A DNA stretch of 64,000 nucleotides, taken from the NCBI GenBank assembly GCA_030248215.1, contig JASANG010000633.1:1-64000 (forward strand), in the 5' to 3' direction. Origin of the DNA: Enoplolaimus lenunculus. Lineage: Eukaryota; Nematoda; Enoplea; Enoplida; Thoracostomopsidae. The translations under genes were made by a program, and so were the position numbers. The first letter of the stretch is position 1. Each line of letters starts with the position of its first letter. This document shows, piece after piece, positions 1-11,279 of this stretch. Under the pieces are notes generated by a model. The model made no database searches and was not told the DNA's origin. It saw only the letters and a program-made list of their open reading frames with translations.

Positions 1-406
1 ACTTCGACTATTCGTTTAGTTTTTTGGTACCCACCTGTGCAAGTCATAAACTATGTCAGGCTCGTCGCAAGTTTGCATCGTCCAACTATGAAATTGAGAC
101 ACCAATGTTTGAGACTAAAACGCGAAACCTGCAAAGTTTTATAAAGTCTTGAAATTTTAAGGCAATTTATTTTGTATGTAGGGGCGTGCTGGTTATCCGC
201 TGAACAGAAATTGGCCCGGACTGCAAAGATACGCTCCTGCACCAAAAATTTATATTCGACAGTCGGACATCTTCGAACCAATATTGTTGCTACAGGTCAA
301 AACAGCCAGGACAGCTTTGAGCCTATGTTTTCGCTGGGCCAGACGAGACAGCTTCAATCCCATGTTGCTGGGTTATTTGGAACAGCACGGACATGTTCGA
401 ACCTAG

Positions 407-560
407 ACTTAGATTGCGTAAGTTAGGATTACGTTTAGACTTTGGCTTTTAGGCTGACAATTGGTTTAGAATCTAGGCTTGCATTTAAACTTATGCCTTG
501 GGAGTAAGCTTGTGCCATTACGCTTAGGTTTAGACACAGGCTTAGCTTCAGGCTTAGACC
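407..560 (+). repeat. Degenerate TTAGGC-like tract, left arm (mirror about 12115-12268)
   Basis: Scattered TTAGGC, TTAGGT and TTAGAC motifs occur without a clean array. They resemble decayed nematode telomere repeats such as those in the GGCCCATG elements elsewhere in the window, but no flanking inverted repeat was recognised here. Confidence 0.5.
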
Positions 561-603
561 TACGCAAATTATACACAATGTCATGCGACACTAGGTGACT
601 TTT

Positions 604-835
604 GAGGGGGTAGTGTGATGAACCCTGAAGCCAAAAAAGCTTCAGTATAAGCACACTGAAGCAAAAAAATTATTTAGTGCTGCATACTGAAGCTTTTTTG
701 GCTGCAGCGTGCAGCATACTGAATACAAAAACCTTCAGTGTGTAGGACACTGAGGCCAAAAATCTTCAGTGTGCAGCGCACTGAAGTCAAAAAGCTTCAG
801 TGGACGAGACACTGAATGTTTTTGGCGTTTTTAAA
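604..835. repeat. Tandem hairpin repeats with CACTGAAG/CTTCAGTG arms, left palindrome arm
   Basis: Five to six units of about 35-45 bp follow each other. Each holds CACTGAAG followed by about eight bases and then CTTCAGTG, so each unit can fold into a short hairpin. The mirror copy is at 11840-12071. The units differ slightly from each other but keep the complementary arms. Confidence 0.75.
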
Positions 836-934
836 ACGTTTCGTTTCAACGCTAATTGTTTCCGTATTCACGGCAATTTTTTCCTCAAAATTGTGCCAAA
901 ATTACTACGCTGAATTTCACTACCGAAATTGTCG

Positions 935-1020
935 GAATCTGCGGCAAAAAATCTGCCGGAGCCGGAGGTCGATTATCCGCCGGAGCCGTAGGCAGACCTC
1001 CGGTTGTACCCTGGCTTGCG
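935..1020. repeat. Dispersed CCGGAG-rich repeat, left arm (mirror 11655-11740)
   Basis: The segment carries repeated CCGGAG/CTCCGGC words and ends in a motif reading CCAGGGTACAACCGGAGG on one strand. Related segments occur near 5862-5912, 19862-19930, 21345-21432, 27678-27775, 37405-37470, 39298-39420 and 61480-61535. Family class unknown. Confidence 0.6.
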
Positions 1021-1395
1021 AATATCACATAATATTCTAAAATTCTGACAAATGTTACAACATATTTTGTGTAGGACAATGTTTACGCGCAGAGAGAAAA
1101 CAAAATAGTCAATGATTTAGAACGCTGAGTTAGCTCGCTCTTACGTTTCCATTTCCGACGGAAACATTCCCTGAGGACTGAAAATTCTACCCAAAAAGAA
1201 ATCAATTTTCAAATTCTAGTAGGTATATGTATGATTTTCGAACAATAGTTACATACCTCAGGTATGAAGATACTTGGAAACATCATAACAGTCGCAGACG
1301 ATATGTCAGGTACATGTTACTTAAAGGGGCGTTCAGGTTTTGGTGACTTTTAATACATCAGAATATCAAATTTTTTGAATTTGACGCAAAGACCA

Positions 1396-1615
1396 CACTA
1401 CAAGAAATGATGAGTCAATTTGGCTCTCCTCGCAATAGGCTTGTCCTGACTACAGAAACTGAGTCAAAATTCGACTCCGCCAAAGTCAAATTCGACTAAC
1501 TGAGCAATTAAGTGAATCGAATTTGACTCTGGCGGAGTCGAATTTTGACTCAGTTTGTGCAGTCAGGAAAAGCCTGTTTCGGAGAGAGTCAATTTGACTC
1601 ACCACTTTTTCAGTG
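1396..1615. mobile_element. MITE with CACT...AGTG ends and GAGTCAA inverted repeats (left arm)
   Basis: This 220-bp element is almost wholly self-complementary, with GAGTCAA-rich ends and a central motif built on GAGTCAAATTC. It is the same family as the complete copy at 59093-59291, whose ends read CACTGTAAAAAATGG and which is flanked by TA. The mirror copy is at 11060-11279. The ends here are more diverged than in the 59 kb copy. Confidence 0.8.
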
Positions 1616-1971
1616 CAGATAAATATTTGCAGCCAAAATGATATCCGCTATTGTATTAATGTCGCTCACACGTTACCATACGTGCACTCGGCACATCCAT
1701 CGTCCCCACCTATACTGTTTTAAAAAGGCTAGCTATACTGTTATTGCGTAACTGTGTGCGGAAATTTTATCTCTAAATAAAAAATGTCCGCATAGAGTGT
1801 ATTGCGTTGACGGACATTTTGTATACTGTTTGCGCATTCTGTTAATATTTAATATAGAGTTGCGTGAATTGTCGGACTTTGTCGTTACAGTCTAAAAGGT
1901 GTCGCCAGAAAGCGCTAAATAAGGTAATTGATTTACTGCGTTCTTTTGTTGCTTTTTGCAAGTTCGCCAAC

Positions 1972-2466
1972 ATTTCCCCCAAAATTTGAATTTCGCGCCA
2001 AAATTTGAATTTTCCCGCCAAAATTTAAATTTCCCGCCAAAATTTGAATTTTCCCGCCAAAATTTGAATTTTCCCGCATAAATTTGAATTTCCCGCCAAA
2101 ATTTGGATTTTGCTGCCAAAATTTGAATTTTCCGCCAAAATTTGAATTTTGCCGCCAAAATTTGAATTTTCCCGCCAAAATTTGAATTTTGCGCAAAAAT
2201 TTGAATTTTCCCCCAAAAATTTTAATTTACTACAAAAATTGAATTTTCCCGCCAAAATTTGAATTTCCCGCCAAAATTTGAATTTCCCGCAAAATTTGAA
2301 TTTTCTCACCAAAATTTAAATTTCCTGCCAAAATTTGAATTATCCCACCTCAATTTTGAATTGACTGCCAAAATTCGAATTTTTCCGCCAAAACTTGAAT
2401 TTCTCGCCAAAATTCGAATTTCCAGCCAAAATTTGAATTTTCCCGTCGAAATTTGAATTTCCCCGC
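1972..2466 (-). repeat. Minisatellite of 18-20 bp units, left arm
   Basis: About 25 units, each containing AAATTTGAATTT and a CCGCC-like spacer, run in tandem. Stop codons are absent from the unit on the minus strand, so overlapping reading frames open in all three frames. Unit lengths are not multiples of three, so a real repeat protein is unlikely. The right-arm array is 37 bp (about two units) longer. Confidence 0.9.
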
Positions 2467-2840
2467 TAAAGGTGTCCCTAATGTGTCTATCATATAAAAA
2501 TATTGTCCACTACACTGTTTTTCCAACATTTCAATGTCCTAGACGGTGTCACTGCAAAACAGTTTTTGGATAGAGTTTCCGTGAAACTCAACGATGTCCG
2601 CGAATGGCGGTGATACTGTTGGAAAATGAAGGGTTTCGATAAAACATAAGCCGGACAAGCATTGAATTTCTTTTGGGAGGGGACATTTCGTGCGCCGAGT
2701 GCACGTATGGTAACGTGTGAGTGACATAAATAGGGACAAAGTGTGTTTCAGTCTGCCCCAGTTTAACGTGAACCTACATTAAGCCTAGGCTAGGGTTTAG
2801 ACGTAGTCTAGGCTTCGGCTAGCTTTGGCTCTGACTTGGC

Positions 2841-3240
2841 TACTTTAGTGACCCGAAAAGAGGGGGAATAATAGGGGGTCCCAATTTTGAGTTCCAATCA
2901 ATAACAGACTGTATCGCTAATAAGAGTCCATATGCAGATAGAGTTCCTAAACACTAATTAGAGTCCATAAATGTCAGTTATTCCGGTTGTAGTGCATAAA
3001 TCACTCCAGGGCTAAATAAAGTTGAGTGCGAAACTTTAAAACATACTTAAGTTTTGAAAGTATATGCCTATAAATATAACCTTGCATTACCGCTCAAGTT
3101 ATTGACACCAGACAAATAAAACATTTAATTCAACGGATAGTTGCAAAACCGTAAATATCAGTAAGGGCGGCAGAGGGCGGGTTAAAAATAAATAACAGTC
3201 CGTAACAGACAGGAGGTGCCCTCTGGAAAGACCAAATAAA
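2841..3240. mobile_element. Diverged CTGTAG-type TIR element, left arm (mirror about 9396-9795)
   Basis: The segment matches, in pieces, the complete element at 51604-52018: GTGACCCGAA at one end, the middle block with ATTAGAGTCCATAAAT and ATATAACCTTGCATTA, and the AGAGGGCACC-type block at the other end. One terminus is degraded. Its presence at mirror positions shows it predates the palindrome. Confidence 0.65.
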
Positions 3241-3884
3241 TATCAGCCCCCTCGTATACGGGAACCAAGTGAAATCATATCCTCGAAGCTGTTTTGTCAA
3301 GCCTAGCGAAATCATATCCCCTAAAGCTGCTCCGGCTGCCCTCACTTACCCAGTGAAAACATAGTTTCGAAGCTACGTGGCTGCCCTCCAACCAAAACGT
3401 AGATTCCAAGCTATCCTGTTCCTGTGTGGAGTAGCGGATACACAGGATCGAAGCTTTTCCGGCTGTCCCAACTCATTCAGCAAAAATATCGGTTCTACCT
3501 GTCCTGACCGACTTGGTGAAAATGTACTTAGGCTCGAAGATGTCGTGACAGTGCAGGCAGACCCAGCGAAATCACAGACTCAAACTATTTCCCCTAAGAA
3601 GTTATGAGTGATAAAATGATAAGGTCCCTCCCAACCTGACAATTTTCCCCTCAGAAAAATTTTTGGTGACGAAATGATAAGTTTCCTACCAACCGCCACC
3701 CGTACACAGTACAACTCATCATCGCCGATTTCCGTTCACTACTTAACAAAAAATTAGAGGTGTAATTATAACTACGTAGCTAGGTGGTGTGTAAGCTGGC
3801 TATAGTAACAGCAGTTAAAATTAAAAAAACTAACATAAAGGAATTATATGCTTACATGTACGCGTTTTGTGTTTTATATTATAG

Positions 3885-6317
3885 GATTTTATTCTTTAGT
3901 ACATACTTGGTTATAAGCAGTACTTTTATGGGAGAGTTATCTTTGGATCGTTCAATTTCCGAAGAGCTGAGAAGCGATAAACAGGTTTGTTTGCATTACC
4001 ATGCAGTAGCAAGTAGAATAACTATAGTGGGATGTTAAGTTTTGCCTGGTGAACTGATTAGGCATGTCGAGTTCACGATTTTATTGTTACGCAAGAAAAC
4101 TTGAAACCAGAATTGTCAGGAAACAATGTGTAACTGGAATACTAGAACGGAATAGTGAATGTCCATTCGAACTTTTATTACTAGGCTTTCATTGGAACGT
4201 AGTTATGGAAACAGCTTGTCTGGACAATGTTCGCAATATGGTTACGATTTATCTGTGCCCGAATAAATGAGAAAAGCTAAGCTTATGCTTAGATTAACTA
4301 TAAACACTGCTAATGTTATTTATTTTATTACGCCAGGTCATATGGCAGCAAAATAATGTGTTTGCTAACCTACGCCATTCTATTGAATCGAGGGACGAAC
4401 CCAACACTCCACCGGTTACTAATGGAACCAATGTTCATATGATTCCTGGAACACTGTCAGTTGTTCAACAGGTATATTTGAATTTGTAAAATGATGCTGA
4501 TATTGCGTTGTATATCTGCTGGGTTTTATTAGCATGTTTAAGCTGATTTTGTACTACACATACTTTTTAGCAACTTCGTTCTTTCGATAATTATTTTATT
4601 GCTGTCAGCCAACTAGCCAAATTCTGACAAACTTCTAACGTAGTTGAAATACGGATTGCTTTGTTACTGCTTGCTACTGTGGCATGCGGATGCATAGAGA
4701 CAAGTAATAACCTCATGCTAATGCTGCACATTGATAAAACGTTGATGCATATGTAGTGCCTTCATATGCAGAAGTGGTTAAAACATTGAAGAACCAAGAT
4801 GTATATCTGCTGAGGTTCTTGTAAGGCATAAAAACAGAAAAACTAGCAGTTGATTGTGAGGCAGCGTGGCTCAGTGGCTAGCGCGCTGGACTGATAATCT
4901 GTCGACCGAGTTCGAAACCTCCTGTGAACGTGCCTCATTTTCAGCTGCTAACTCAGAACTAAAAACCGTCGTACCCTAGCCTACCCGACTTATCATAGCT
5001 ACTTTCACAATGTACCAGTCGTAGTGGCACTACTTTATTGAGCGAAGCTGTCCTCGAACCCAAACCCCTACAGTCACCCTAATAATTATTGAAACAATTT
5101 ATAAAGGCCTAATCTGTCAATTTCAGCTAATATACAAATTAGCTATTAGCTAACTATTCGATTATCCGTTTTGAGGTTTTGTATACAATTTATTCAGATT
5201 CCTCGTACCAAAAACACCCTTATTGCTGAAATTAGATTGCTTTAAAGAGCCCCATTAATTAGTGAAAAGTTGTAAAAAACGCCTAATTTAGGCTTATAAA
5301 CTGTGCCACCATGAAAGCTATCAATTAGCTAACTACTCAATTATCTGTTTTGGAGGTAAATTAGATTGCTTGTAACGGTGATAATTAGTGAAAGAATGTA
5401 GAAATTCCTGAATTAAAACTGAGACGCAAATTAGGCTGTAACGCTAATAAACGGCTTAAAGCTTTAAAACCCGAATGCGAGGTTAACAAACACCCCAGAA
5501 TAATTGGCTTTCAAACAAAAAAGTTTATCAAAATCGGTTCAGCCGTCCCGCAATTCTTTTCAAACGGACAGACAGACGGACAGACGGACGGACATCCACC
5601 TTTAGACCCCAGAGTACAAAACATAAAACGCTTTGCAAAACTCCGGGCTCTTTTGATTCGCTCAAAATACATTAACGTGTTTCAGAAGCATGGAATTGTG
5701 GTTGAATGGAACGTTGAAGAAGAAATGCCGGGCTGGAATTAACCGATTCCGTTTCGTTTTCTCAGAAGGGAGACGGGGGTGTGTTTTTGACTTTTGTTTA
5801 TTTTTTGACACATTCTAGGGTGAAATGTTTACAATTTAATCACCTTAAGTAAGTATGTACCAGGGTACAGCCGGAGTTTTTTCGGCTCCTGCAAAAATTC
5901 GACATTCGACTCTGGGATAGAAATTATTACTTCTGGAAGCCCACTTAATACCAAACTGATATAGAAGCAAAATTCTGTTATATTGTATTGTATTTTAGCA
6001 AGTAGTATTAAATTAGGGTCGGTAAGTTGAATTTTTGTCGAAATACTACTGCAGCCCTTACGTATCAGCTTGCTCTGTTAAATAGTTTTGTTATTTCTTT
6101 ATAGTGAACACTTTTGGAAGAAACATATAATAGTGACACTACCGTGTCCCTATGATTTGTAAAAATCATCTAATAATACCCGTATTATACGCTGTTAAGT
6201 AAATGATACAAAATTATTCTTTAATTTTCCTTTAAGGAACTACTGCACAGTGTTTCAGTTATGCTTATAAAAACGTATACGAACTGCAATGCAATATCTA
6301 TTTTTAAACAAACCTGA
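3885..6317 (+). CDS. Candidate multi-exon gene in left palindrome arm and spacer (unidentified)
   Basis: I do not recognise this protein. Three stretches can be spliced in one frame: 3885-3984 (start uncertain; donor CAG|GTTTGT), 4337-4471 (135 bp, phase 0 on both sides, acceptor CGCCAG and donor CAG|GTATAT), and 6237-6317 (acceptor TTTAAG, ends in TGA). The product would contain SLDRSISEELRSDKQ joined to VIWQQNNVFANLRHSIESRD and end in SIFKQT. The last exon lies in the non-duplicated spacer, so only the left-arm copy could use it; the right arm carries mirror copies of the first two exons at 8652-8751 and 8165-8299 on the minus strand. The 5' end was not found. Alternatives are a decayed transposon gene or chance open frames. 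Confidence 0.3.
4858..4938 (+). other. tRNA-Ile(GAT)-like sequence, left arm
   Basis: GAGGCA and TGCCTC pair at the ends. A box A-like TGGCTCAGTGG, an anticodon loop CTGATAA (anticodon GAT) and a box B-like GAGTTCGAAACC follow in the right order. The T-arm and anticodon stems pair poorly, so this looks like a tRNA-derived repeat or pseudogene rather than a working tRNA. An identical copy lies at 7698-7778 on the minus strand. Confidence 0.6.
4972..5690. repeat. Composite repeat with TTAGCTAACTA words and an ACCGATTTTGATAAAC block (left arm)
   Basis: Within this stretch, blocks containing TTAGCTAACTA and ATTAGTGAAA recur. One end carries GGACGGACATCC-type simple repeats next to a block that reads AACCGATTTTGATAAAC on the minus strand. 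The mirror copy is at about 6985-7620 and a third copy lies at 16160-16630. The two palindrome copies differ at many sites between 5220 and 5460. Class unknown; no coding capacity seen. Confidence 0.6.
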
Positions 6318-6525
6318 TGTTGACCCTTGGTGTAGTTTAAAACTACGCATCTCTGTCAATTCTATGCTAAAATCCAGCGAAGTGTTCTTATTTGGAGAGC
6401 GTTCAGGTGATCCACGGAAAGCAATATTGTCTGAAAAATGTAACGAATGTATCGAACAACAAAATTCACAGAATTCGGTTAAAACCACGTTTTTCACGTT
6501 GATGTTACATTTAATTTACAAAACA
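6111..6525. other. Unique spacer at palindrome centre
   Basis: These 415 bases are not shared between the arms. They hold a possible terminal exon (6237-6317) and one open frame (6289-6546) that runs into the right arm. Nothing else was recognised. Confidence 0.7.
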
Positions 6526-7697
6526 TGTTCACTAATAAAGAAATAACAAAACTATTTAACAGAGCAAGCTGATACGTAAGGGCTGCAAGTGCATATTTCG
6601 ACAAAAATTCAACTTACCGACCCTAATTTAATACTACTTGCTAAAATACAATACAATATAACAGAATTTTGTTTCTATATCAGTTTTGGTATTAAGTGGG
6701 CTTCCAGAAGTAATAATTTCTATCCCAGAGTCGAATGTCGAATTTTTGCAGGAGCCGAACTCCCGGCTGTACCCTGGTACATACTTACTTAAGGTGATTA
6801 AATTGTAAACATTTCACCCTAGAATGTGTCAAAAAATAAACAAAAGTCAAAAACACACCCCCGTCTCCCTTCTGAGAAAACGAAACGGAATCGGTTAATT
6901 CCCAGCCCGGCATTTCTTCTTCAACGTTCCATTCAACCACAATTCCATGCTTCTGAAACACGTTAATGTATTTTGGAGCGATGCAAAAAAGCCCGGAGTT
7001 TTGCAAAGCGTTTTATGTTTTGTACTCTGGGGTCTAAAGGTGGATGTCCGTCCGTCTGTCCGTCTGTCTGTCCGTTTGAAAAGAATCTCAGGAACGGCTG
7101 AACCGATTTTGATAAACTTTTTTGTTTGAAAGCCAATTATTCTGGGGTGTTTGTTAACCTCGCATTGGGGTTTTAAAGCTTTAAGCCGTTTATTAGCTAC
7201 AGCCTAATTTGCATTAAGTCTAAATTAGGACTTTCTACATTATTTCACTAATTATCACAGTTACAAGCAATCTAATTTACCTCCAAAACCGATAATTGAG
7301 TAGTTAGCTAATAGATAATTTGCATAGTAGCACAGTTTATAAGCCTAAATTAGGCGTTTTTACAACTTTTCACTAATTAATAGGGCTGCTTACAAGCAAT
7401 CTAATTTCAGCAATAAGGGTGTTTTTGGTACGAGGAATCTGAATAAATTGTCTACAAAACCTCAAAACGGATAATCGAATAGTTAGCTAATAGCTAATTT
7501 GTATATTAGCTGAAATTGACAGATTAGGCCTTTTTAAATTGTTTCAATAATTATTAGGGTGACTGAAGGGTTTTGGGTTCGAGGACAGCTTCGCTCAATA
7601 AAGTAGTGCCACTACGACTGGTACATTGTGAATGTAGCTATGATAAGTTGGGTAGGCTAGGGTACGACGGTTTTTAGTTCTGAGTTAGCAGCTGAAA

Positions 7698-7778
7698 ATG
7701 AGGCACGTTCACAGGAGGTTTCGAACTCGGTCGACAGATTATCAGTCCAGCGCGCTAGCCACTGAGCCACGCTGCCTC
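7698..7778 (-). other. tRNA-Ile(GAT)-like sequence, right arm
   Basis: This is the mirror copy of the sequence at 4858-4938, identical over the tRNA-like part. It has the same box A, GAT anticodon loop, box B and six-base end pairing, with the same weak T-stem. Confidence 0.6.
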
Positions 7779-10171
7779 ACAATCAACTGCTAGTTTTTCT
7801 GTTTTTATGCCTTACAAGAACCTCAGCAGATATACATCTTGGTTCTTCAATGTTTTAACCACTTCTGCATATGAAGGCACTACATATGCATCAACGTTTT
7901 ATCGATGTGCAGCATTAGCATGAGGTTATTACTTGTCTCTATGCATCCGCATGCCACAGTAGCAAGCAGTAACAAAGCAATCCGTATTTCAACTACGTTA
8001 GAAGTTTGTCAGAATTTGGCTAGTTGGCTGACAGCAATAAAATAATTATCGAAAGAACGAAGTTGCTAAAAAGTATGTGTAGTACAAAATCAGCTTAAAC
8101 ATGCTAATAAAACCCAGCAGATATACAACGCAATATCAGCATCATTTTACAAATTCAAATATACCTGTTGAACAACTGACAGTGTTCCAGGAATCATATG
8201 AACATTGGTTCCATTAGTAACCGGTGGAGTGTTGGGTTCGTCCCTCGATTCAATAGAATGGCGTAGGTTAGCAAACACATTATTTTGCTGCCATATGACC
8301 TGGCGTAATAAAATAAATAACATTAGCAGTGTTTATAGTTAATCTAAGCATAAGCTTAGCTTTTCTCATTTATTCGGGCACAGATAAATCGTAACCATAT
8401 TGCGAACATTGTCCAGACAAGCTGTTTCCATAACTACGTTCCAATGAAAGCCTAGTAATAAAAGTTCGAATGGACATTCACTATTCCGTTCTAGTATTCC
8501 AGTTACACATTGTTTCCTGACAATTCTGGTTTCAAGTTTTCTTGCGTAACAATAAAATCGTGAACTCGACATGCCTAATCAGTTCACCAGGCAAAACTTA
8601 ACATCCCACTATAGTTATTCTACTTGCTACTGCATGGTAATGCAAACAAACCTGTTTATCGCTTCTCAGCTCTTCGGAAATTGAACGATCCAAAGATAAC
8701 TCTCCCATAAAAGTACTGCTTATAACCAAGTATGTACTAAAGAATAAAATCCTATAATATAAAACACAAAACGCGTACATGTAAGCATATAATTCCTTTA
8801 TGTTAGTTTTTTTAATTTTAACTGCTGTTACTATAGCCAGCTTACACACCACCTAGCTACGTAGTTATAATTACACCTCTAATTTTTTGTTAAGTAGTGA
8901 ACGGAAATCGGCGATGATGAGTTGTACTGTGTACGGGTGGCGGTTGGTAGGAAACTTATCATTTCGTCACCAAAAATTTTTCTGAGGGGAAAATTGTCAG
9001 GTTGGGAGGGACCTTATCATTTTATCACTCATAACTTCTTAGGGGAAATAGTTTGAGTCTGTGATTTCGCTGGGTCTGCCTGCACTGTCACGACATCTTC
9101 GAGCCTAAGTACATTTTCACCAAGTCGGTCAGGACAGGTAGAACCGATATTTTTGCTGAATGAGTTGGGACAGCCGGAAAAGCTTCGATCCTGTGTATCC
9201 GCTACTCCACACAGGAACAGGATAGCTTGGAATCTACGTTTTGGTTGGAGGGCAGCCACGTAGCTTCGAAACTATGTTTTCACTGGGTAAGTGAGGGCAG
9301 CCGGAGCAGCTTTAGGGGATATGATTTCGCTAGGCTTGACAAAACAGCTTCGAGGATATGATTTCACTTGGTTCCCGTATACGAGGGGGCTGATATTTAT
9401 TTGGTCTTTCCAGAGGGCACCTCCTGTCTGTTACGGACTGTTATTTATTTTTAACCCGCCCTCTGCCGCCCTTACTGATATTTACGGTTTTGCAACTATC
9501 CGTTGAATTAAATGTTTTATTTGTCTGGTGTCAATAACTTGAGCGGTAATGCAAGGTTATATTTATAGGCATATACTTTCAAAACTTAAGTATGTTTTAA
9601 AGTTTCGCACTCAACTTTATTTAGCCCTGGAGTGATTTATGCACTACAACCGGAATAACTGACATTTATGGACTCTAATTAGTGTTTAGGAACTCTATCT
9701 GCATATGGACTCTTATTAGCGATACAGTCTGTTATTGATTGGAACTCAAAATTGGGACCCCCTATTATTCCCCCTCTTTTCGGGTCACTAAAGTAGCCAA
9801 GTCAGAGCCAAAGCTAGCCGAAGCCTAGACTACGTCTAAACCCTAGCCTAGGCTTAATGTAGGTTCACGTTAAACTGGGGCAGACTGAAACACACTTTGT
9901 CCCTATTTATGTCACTCACACGTTACCATACGTGCACTCGGCGCACGAAATGTCCCCTCCCAAAAGAAATTCAATGCTTGTCCGGCTTATGTTTTATCGA
10001 AACCCTTCATTTTCCAACAGTATCACCGCCATTCGCGGACATCGTTGAGTTTCACGGAAACTCTATCCGGACAAAACTGTTTTGCAGTGACACCGTCTAG
10101 GACATTGAAATGTTGGAAAAACAGTGTAGTGGACAATATTTTTATATGATAGACACATTAGGGACACCTTT

Positions 10172-10703
10172 AGCGGGGAAATTCAAATTTCGACGGGAAA
10201 ATTCAAATTTTGGCTGGAAATTCGAATTTTGGCGAGAAATTCAAGTTTTGGCGGAAAAATTCGAATTTTGGCAGTCAATTCAAATTTAGGCGGGAAAATT
10301 CAAATTTTGGCAGGAAATTGAAATTTTGGTGAGAAAATTCAAATTTTGCGGGAAATTCAAATTTTGGCGGGAAATTCAAATTTTGGCGGGAAAATTCAAA
10401 TTTTGGCGGCAAATTCAAATTTTGGCGGGAAAAATCAATTTTGGTATTAAATTCAAATTTTGGCGGGAAAATTCAAATTTTAGCGCAAAATTCAAATTTT
10501 GGCGGCCAAATTCAAATTTTGGCGGCAAAATTCAAATTTTGGCGGAAAATTCAAATTTTGGCAGCAAAATCCAAATTTTGGCGGGAAATTCAAATTTATG
10601 CGGGAAAATTCAAATTTTGGTGGGAAATACAAATTTTGGCGGGAAAATTCAAATTTTGGCGGGAAATTTAAATTTTGGCGCGAAATTCAAATTTTGGGGG
10701 AAA
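10172..10703 (+). repeat. Minisatellite of 18-20 bp units, right arm
   Basis: This is the mirror array of 1972-2466, with units built on AATTCAAATTTTGGCGGG. It is 37 bp longer than the left array. An open frame of 152 codons runs through its right half only because the unit lacks stops. Confidence 0.9.
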
Positions 10704-11059
10704 TGTTGGCGAACTTGCAAAAAGCAACAAAAGAACGCAGTAAATCAATTACCTTATTTAGCGCTTTCTGGCGACACCTTTTAGACTGTAACGACAAAGT
10801 CCGACAATTCACGCAACTCTATATTAAATATTAACAGAATGCGCAAACAGTATACAAAATGTCCGTCAACGCAATACACTCTATGCGGACATTTTTTATT
10901 TAGAGATAAAATTTCCGCACACAGTTACGCAATAACAGTATAGCTAGCCTTTTTAAAACAGTATAGGTGGACGATGGATGTGCCGAGTGCACGTATGGTA
11001 ACGTGTGAGCGACATTAATACAATAGCGGATATCATTTTGGCTGCAAATATTTATCTGC

Positions 11060-11279
11060 ACTGAAAAAATGGTGAGTCAAATTGACTCTCTCCGAAACAG
11101 GCTTTTCCTGACTGCACAAACTGAGTCAAAATTCGACTCCGCCAGAGTCAAATTCGATTCACTTAATCGCTCATTGAGTCGAATTTGACTTTGGCGGAGT
11201 CGAATTTTGACTCAGTTTCTGTAGTCAGGACAAGCCTATTGCGAGGAGAGCCAAATTGACTCATCATTTCTTGTAGTGT
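11060..11279. mobile_element. MITE of the CACTGT family, right palindrome arm
   Basis: This is the mirror copy of the element at 1396-1615, with the same GAGTCAA-type inverted repeats. Confidence 0.8.

Noticed and set aside
604-835. Regular hairpin repeats as a CRISPR-like array
   Set aside because: Spacing is irregular, spacers are not unique and the host is a nematode.
4858-4938. A functional tRNA-Ile gene
   Set aside because: The T-stem and anticodon stem contain several mismatches; it is better read as a tRNA-derived repeat.
10326-10784. 152-codon open frame rich in KIQILAG/KFKFWR repeats
   Set aside because: It follows from a stop-free minisatellite whose units are not multiples of three; all three frames are open and the left-arm copy breaks at other points.
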